A program made the position numbers and the translations under genes. A stretch of 64,000 nt of DNA from Terribacillus aidingensis. GTDB taxonomy: Bacteria; Bacillota; Bacilli; Bacillales; Amphibacillaceae. Below, one piece after another: positions 60,853 to 64,000 of this stretch. The stretch is from assembly GCF_040703035.1 (NCBI RefSeq), contig NZ_CP159996.1, forward strand, positions 1,026,001-1,090,000, in the 5' to 3' direction. A model generated the notes under the pieces. The model did no database searches. It was not told where the DNA came from and worked only from the letters and a program-made list of their open reading frames with translations. Positions within the stretch are counted from its first letter, which is position 1. Every line of letters begins with the position of its first letter.

Positions 60853-61782
60853 CTATTTCAAAGCTTCCACGATTGTGTCTACATTGTGGCGGTACATACC
60901 GATGTATGTGCCTTCCTCAGTACCTTCCTCACCCATGGCATCTGAATATAGTTCACCGCCAATTTTTACTTCGTGCCCAGCTTCCTTGGCTCCATCAATC
61001 ACTGCATTGATAGATTTCTCCGATACACTCGACTCAACGAATACTGCACCGATTTTTCGTTCCGTCAGCTTATCCACCAGTCTCTGAATATCAGCCAAAC
61101 CGAATTCGGAGTCAGTAGACAACCCTTGGAGTCCCATCACTTCCATATCATATGCCTCGCCGAAATATTGAAAAGCATCATGCGCTGTAATAAGAACCCG
61201 TTGTTCTTCTGGAATGGAGGCTATCTGTTCTTCAGCATAAGTCTTCAACTCATCTAATTCCCTCAAATAAGCAACTTCATTTTTCTCATAATCTGCTTTG
61301 TTTTCAGGATCTTTTTCGATAAATGTGTCGGTAATACTGCCAATAGCATCTTTCCAGAGTACAATGTCAAACCAGATATGAGGATCGGAAAGAGAGTCAT
61401 CCTCTGTATCTGTAAGCAAACCTGAATCGTTGATTTGCTCGCCGATTGCAACTGCAGGAGTCTTATCTTGCATATTCTCGAATACTTCCAGCATCTGACC
61501 TTCCAAATGCAGACCGTTATAGAGAATAACATCGGCATCCTGAAGCTTTTGCATATCGCTTTGTGTTGCTTTGTACAAATGTGGATCGATTCCTGGACCC
61601 ATTAGACTTTCAACATCCACATGTTCGCCGCCAATTTGGTCAGCAGCATCGGCAATTTGAGCAATAGTCGTCGTCACCTGCAATTTCTTTTCCTCCGAAC
61701 CCGAAGCAGAATCCGAAGCACCACAGCCAGCAAGCAAGAAGACAGCAAACAAAGGGGAAACAAAGTAAAACAGCTTCTTCAC
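60853..61782 (-). CDS. mntA: Manganese-type ABC transporter, substrate-binding lipoprotein MntA
   Basis: A 309-residue cluster A-I (SBP-9) metal-binding lipoprotein. Signal peptide ends in lipobox LAGC. Ligand positions: His in GIDPHLYKATQSD, His in LSDPHIWFD, Glu in FVESSVS region and Asp in the final MYRHNVD part. The long His-rich loop of zinc-specific ZnuA/AdcA proteins is absent, and MntR-like operators lie upstream, so manganese is the likely cargo. GTG 61782 is preferred (AAGGAG at eight bases) over GTG 61791, which overlaps that site. Confidence 0.9.
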   Translation of the reverse strand: MKKLFYFVSPLFAVFLLAGCGASDSASGSEEKKLQVTTTIAQIADAADQIGGEHVDVESLMGPGIDPHLYKATQSDMQKLQDADVILYNGLHLEGQMLEVFENMQDKTPAVAIGEQINDSGLLTDTEDDSLSDPHIWFDIVLWKDAIGSITDTFIEKDPENKADYEKNEVAYLRELDELKTYAEEQIASIPEEQRVLITAHDAFQYFGEAYDMEVMGLQGLSTDSEFGLADIQRLVDKLTERKIGAVFVESSVSEKSINAVIDGAKEAGHEVKIGGELYSDAMGEEGTEEGTYIGMYRHNVDTIVEALK

Positions 61783-61831
61783 ACTAAACACTCCTTTTCA
61801 GTAAATTCAATCCTTTAGGCGCGCGCACTTA

Positions 61832-61849
61832 TTTTGCCTTAGTGCAAAA
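61832..61849 (-). promoter_or_regulatory. MntR-like operator at the mntA promoter
   Basis: TTTTGCCTTAGTGCAAAA, a near-perfect palindrome similar to the B. subtilis MntR boxes (TTTGCCTTAAGGAAA type). It sits directly downstream of the minus-strand -10 TATAAT (61854-61849), where a repressor would block transcription. A TTGACT (minus, about 61875-61870) is the likely -35. Confidence 0.7.
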
Positions 61850-61910
61850 TTATATTATGTACATGGGAAAGTCAAGTGTGTTTATGCAAAAAATAATCAA
61901 TTGAGAAAAT

Positions 61911-61928
61911 GATTTTACCTAAGGCAAA
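61911..61928 (+). promoter_or_regulatory. Second MntR-like operator
   Basis: ATTTTACCTAAGGCAAAA; read on the minus strand it gives TTTTGCCTTAGGTAAAAT, close to the MntR consensus and sharing TTTTGCCTTAG with the first site. It lies 56 bases before the start of the HD-domain gene and about 60 bases upstream of the mntA promoter core. Confidence 0.6.
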
Positions 61929-61983
61929 AAACGACATGTGCAGCATGAAAATTATGGTAAGATGGCAGGAAGGGGATGTTACA

Positions 61984-62595
61984 ATGGAACAGATGAAAGG
62001 AATCATGCAAGTATTGAGGCTTGCTGAAAAGCTCAAATTCGAGATGCGGCACAGCTGGCTTTCAAACGGCAGGCAAGAGAGTGTAGCAGAACACACATGG
62101 CGTGTAGGCCTTATGGCAGTACTGATAGAACCGTACATAGAAGAAAAATTAGACATGGCAAAGTTGCTGAAAATGATCATGATTCACGATTTAGTCGAAG
62201 CAGAAGCAAAGGATGTTCCTGCTTTTGATACGCTGTATGATGCAGAAAGAAAAGTACAAAAGCAGCTTGCTGAGCAACATGCTATGGATAACATAAGGGG
62301 AATGCTGGAAGAAGAGCCAGGTAAGGAGCTTCAGATACTTTGGCTTGAATTCGAAGCAAAGGAAACATTCGAGGCAAAGGTAGCCAATGCGTTAGATAAG
62401 TTGGAAGCACAGCTGCAGCATAATGAAGCAGCGATGGATACATGGCTGGATATTGAAAGAGAAATGGTTTATATGCTGAAACCCCATACGGAATTCCATC
62501 CGGTACTGGAGGATCTGAGGCAGGTTATTGTAGGTGAGGCAGAAGAGAAGTTGAAAGCGAATGGTTATGTTCAAAGCGTGGGACCATCGGAATGA
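61984..62595 (+). CDS. HD-domain hydrolase, YfbR-type 5'-nucleotidase
   Basis: A 203-residue HD-domain protein. The metal ligands are visible: His in RHSWLSNGRQESVAEHTWRV (Trp-Arg-x-His style), IHDLVEAEAKDVPAFD (HD pair) and the later Asp in NALDKLEAQLQ. Relatives (YfbR) dephosphorylate deoxynucleoside 5'-monophosphates with Co2+/Mn2+. ATG 61984 follows GGAAGGGG; the frame upstream to 61909 runs over the MntR-like site and is not used. Metal dependence and the shared operator region with mntA suggest a manganese link. Confidence 0.85.
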   Translation: MEQMKGIMQVLRLAEKLKFEMRHSWLSNGRQESVAEHTWRVGLMAVLIEPYIEEKLDMAKLLKMIMIHDLVEAEAKDVPAFDTLYDAERKVQKQLAEQHAMDNIRGMLEEEPGKELQILWLEFEAKETFEAKVANALDKLEAQLQHNEAAMDTWLDIEREMVYMLKPHTEFHPVLEDLRQVIVGEAEEKLKANGYVQSVGPSE

Positions 62596-62666
62596 TCAAG
62601 GGAATCAGCCATATCACGTTTGGTGTCAGGGATCTTCCTCTTTATAACAAGGGACCAAAAAACTGA
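62592..62666 (+). pseudogene. 5' fragment of a FosB/VOC-type gene
   Basis: ATG 62592 overlaps the YfbR-type stop (ATGA). The first 15 residues, MIKGISHITFGVRDL, are the standard start of FosB-like and other VOC enzymes (MLKGINHITFSVSDL type). Homology stops near 62635, and the frame ends at 62666 with unrelated residues. About 90% of the gene is missing. Confidence 0.7.
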
Positions 62667-62826
62667 TCAGCGGCCAGTCGACCTTCTCAAAATCAATTTT
62701 TTGGTCTTTATCCCGGAACCATATATAGACAAGCGTACCAGCAATCCAAAGTGACATCAAAAATGGGTACCAAAAGACGAAACGGGCAATGCCATTCAGC
62801 CCTGGTACGAAAATATTATCGAACAT
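62626..62826 (-). pseudogene. 5' fragment of a family 2 glycosyltransferase (PgaC/IcaA-like)
   Basis: Begins at ATG 62826 (AAAGG upstream) and encodes one membrane helix (ARFVFWYPFLMSLWIAGTLVYIWF) followed by the first strand of a GT2 domain, PLISFLVPCYKEED, then stops at 62626. Complete relatives have about 400 residues. The cut is at the same place where the FosB-like fragment ends, on the opposite strand. The stretch 62827-63246 between this and csp holds only AT-rich leader and promoter DNA with an inverted repeat at 62987-63015. Confidence 0.75.
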
Positions 62827-62986
62827 GTCTTGCCAACCTTTATGTATTACGCTAACTGAGCTATCAAAGTGTAATAGATTGCCAGATTGAAGTACTGGAA
62901 TTTTGTATATATCTGTAAAAGAAAGCAAAAATGAGGGATGTTTGAGCTCTCTATAAGCTGCTGTTTCTTAATTAATACGCAGGGCA

Positions 62987-63015
62987 ATTCAAGTATTATT
63001 TGGGACTACTTGAAT
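62987..63015 (+). promoter_or_regulatory. Inverted repeat in non-coding DNA
   Basis: ATTCAAGTA-N11-TACTTGAAT, a perfect 9-bp inverted repeat upstream of the GT2 fragment and of the csp promoter. Could be an operator or a hairpin; no T tract. Confidence 0.45.
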
Positions 63016-63097
63016 ACCCCAGTAGACAAATGAATGTGGATATATACATATCAAATCCAGGTTTTTACACTTTTAAAATTTATCTACTTTTCTGTAT

Positions 63098-63126
63098 TTG
63101 CTTTATGCAGTTCTATATGTTATGAT
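63098..63126 (+). promoter_or_regulatory. csp promoter with extended -10
   Basis: TTGCTT (63098-63103), 17 bases, TG-T-TATGAT (-10 at 63121-63126). Start near 63133 gives a leader of about 113 nt, as is usual for cold shock genes. Confidence 0.6.
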
Positions 63127-63213
63127 GAATTTAGTTATTTTTGTTCGGTGTAAGATTTGCAAGAAGTATTATATATCTTGAGATAATATGTTTGAACAAG
63201 GGTAGTAATATAT

Positions 63214-63231
63214 TTGTGGGAATTCCCACAA
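63214..63231 (+). promoter_or_regulatory. Perfect 18-bp palindrome before the csp ribosome site
   Basis: TTGTGGGAATTCCCACAA, directly followed by CAGGAGG. In RNA it could fold back or pair between molecules next to the ribosome site; as DNA it could be an operator. Confidence 0.6.
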
Positions 63232-63246
63232 CAGGAGGCAACAATT

Positions 63247-63447
63247 ATGGAACAAGGTACAGTGAAATGGTTTAACGCAGATAAAGGATTCGGCTTCATC
63301 GAAGTTGAAGGCGGAGAAGATGTATTCGTACATTTCAGCGCTATCCAAGGCGAAGGCTTCAAATCTTTAGACGAAGGTCAAAAAGTGACATTCGATATCG
63401 AACAAGGTCAACGCGGAGCACAAGCTGCTAACGTTAACAAAATCTAA
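63247..63447 (+). CDS. cspD: Cold shock protein (CspB/CspD type)
   Basis: A 66-residue single-strand nucleic-acid-binding OB-fold protein. RNP1 KGFGFIEV and RNP2 VFVHFSAI are intact, as are the aromatic residues W8, F15, F17, F27, H29 and F30. Acts as RNA chaperone and at low temperature. Strong ribosome site (CAGGAGG), long structured leader and immediate terminator. Paralogue letter (B, C or D) is not certain. Confidence 0.93.
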   Translation: MEQGTVKWFNADKGFGFIEVEGGEDVFVHFSAIQGEGFKSLDEGQKVTFDIEQGQRGAQAANVNKI

Positions 63448-63454
63448 TTAAAGT

Positions 63455-63483
63455 AAAAAAGACCCCTTCGGGGGTCTTTTTTT
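63455..63483 (+). terminator. csp terminator
   Basis: Stem AAAAAGACCCC/GGGGTCTTTTT, TTCG tetraloop, T7. Confidence 0.95.
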
Positions 63484-63631
63484 ATTTCTTATGATGTGTT
63501 AGCTATAAAACACATACTAAATCTACTTTTGAAATTTCGGTATAAAAATACCAGAGTTGACAGAAGTTCTTTGGGGAATCATAAAGGCGGACATAATATA
63601 TTTTGGATTGATACCCGAGAGGATGAGAGCT

Positions 63632-63808
63632 ATGAGCGCAGGAATATTCCGTAATGGAGAAGTAGTCAAAATAAAAGAATCGAATGAATTAGTAACGGTC
63701 TTGAAAAGTCATTATGTGAAAAACATGAAAAAATACTCTTATGTAGTCAATAAATATCCAAGTACTTTTTTCTTTGAAGAAGAATTGTTGAAACATGAAA
63801 ATAGTTAA
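63632..63808 (+). CDS. Small hypothetical protein, 58 residues
   Basis: A basic, SH3-like small protein (AGIFRNGEVVKIKESNELVTVLKSHYVKNMKKYSYVVNKYP) with no known motif or membrane segment. ATG 63632 follows GAGAGGATG at nine bases; an ATG at 63623 touches the ribosome site. The pattern 'xxGxxVxI...VxVxxxxYVxxxxxYxYxV' resembles small barrel proteins. Function unknown. Confidence 0.55.
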   Translation: MSAGIFRNGEVVKIKESNELVTVLKSHYVKNMKKYSYVVNKYPSTFFFEEELLKHENS

Positions 63809-63950
63809 TAAGGGCATATAAACTTTTTAAGTGAGCTAAGATTTTTTTAATAGATTGAGCTTGGACCTATGTAGCTTGGCCTATGTATGATGAGAACGCA
63901 AAAGGCATATCTTAAGGGGAAAAAGCTGAATGCAAGTTGCAAGCTTAAAT

Positions 63951-63989
63951 AAAATGGACCGACTGGCAGTTGCCAGTCGGTCCATTTTA
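63951..63989 (+). terminator. Strong terminator at the window end
   Basis: 17-18-bp stem AAAATGGACCGACTGGC/GCCAGTCGGTCCATTTT with an AGTT loop. Works in both directions; the gene it belongs to on the far side is outside the window. The 140 bases between the last gene and this hairpin show no convincing gene. Confidence 0.88.
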
Positions 63990-64000
63990 TTTAATTGCTA

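Noticed and set aside
61909..61983. N-terminal extension of the HD-domain protein
   Set aside because: It would translate the MntR-like operator and has no ribosome site, while ATG 61984 has GGAAGGGG.
63880..63950. A 21-codon frame starting with two methionines before the last terminator
   Set aside because: No ribosome site and no sign of coding preference.

Overview
The window is chromosomal DNA of a low-to-mid GC, endospore-forming member of the Bacillaceae. Gene order follows long blocks of the Bacillus subtilis chromosome: comK-yhjD-yhjE-sip-addBA; yisL-asnO; yitR/U/V/W; fabF-yjbA-trpS-opp-yjbC-spx-mecA-coiA-pepF-roxS-yjbH-yjbI-yjbK-yjbM-nadK-yjbO-prpE; cotO/cotZ; yjcF-yjcG-yjcH. It is not B. 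subtilis itself, because the blocks are joined differently and several genes are missing or replaced. A halotolerant genus such as Terribacillus would fit, but that is a guess. No prophage, insertion sequence, CRISPR array, rRNA or tRNA was seen.

Layout. 1-11.3 kb: the 3' part of comK, YhjD, a DedA-type membrane protein, a type I signal peptidase and the AddAB helicase-nuclease, then a DUF2254 membrane protein and a small acetyltransferase. 11.3-17.5 kb: a PH-domain protein, a DUF418 membrane protein, YisL, an AsnO-type asparagine synthetase, a YitT-family transporter-like protein, an Nfu N-terminal-domain protein and an unknown membrane protein. 17.5-22.7 kb: a three-gene signalling operon (HPt-GGDEF-receiver protein, CheY-like receiver, large hybrid histidine kinase) that looks like a phosphorelay feeding c-di-GMP synthesis. 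22.7-26.9 kb: yitR/U/V/W-like genes, a very small gene of 47 codons, and several small orphan genes, one with a sporulation-type promoter.

27-44 kb: fabF, yjbA, trpS behind a tryptophan T-box, the oppABCDF oligopeptide importer, a secreted putative glycoside hydrolase, then the stress and competence control block yjbC, spx, mecA, coiA and pepF. 44-53 kb: the small RNA RoxS with Rex-like operators, a decayed gene, spxH, truncated haemoglobin, a CYTH protein, the RelQ-type (p)ppGpp synthetase, NAD kinase, a pseudouridine synthase, PrpE, RodA and MgtE. ComK, its degradation adaptor MecA, CoiA, Spx and the Spx adaptor SpxH are all in one window.

53-58 kb: a sporulation island (CotO, a CotY/CotZ-type protein, a His/Asp-rich repeat protein), with good sigma-K promoter matches in front of three genes, then a DUF421 protein, the YjcFGH trio and a VOC protein. 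58-64 kb: a manganese-type ABC importer (mntABCD order) divergent from an HD-domain nucleotidase, with two MntR-like palindromes between them; a junction where two unrelated genes are both cut off; a cold shock gene with a long leader; and a small unknown gene. The most interesting non-coding items are roxS with its operators, the paired MntR-like sites, the sigma-K coat promoters, the T-box and the double-truncation junction at about 62.63 kb.
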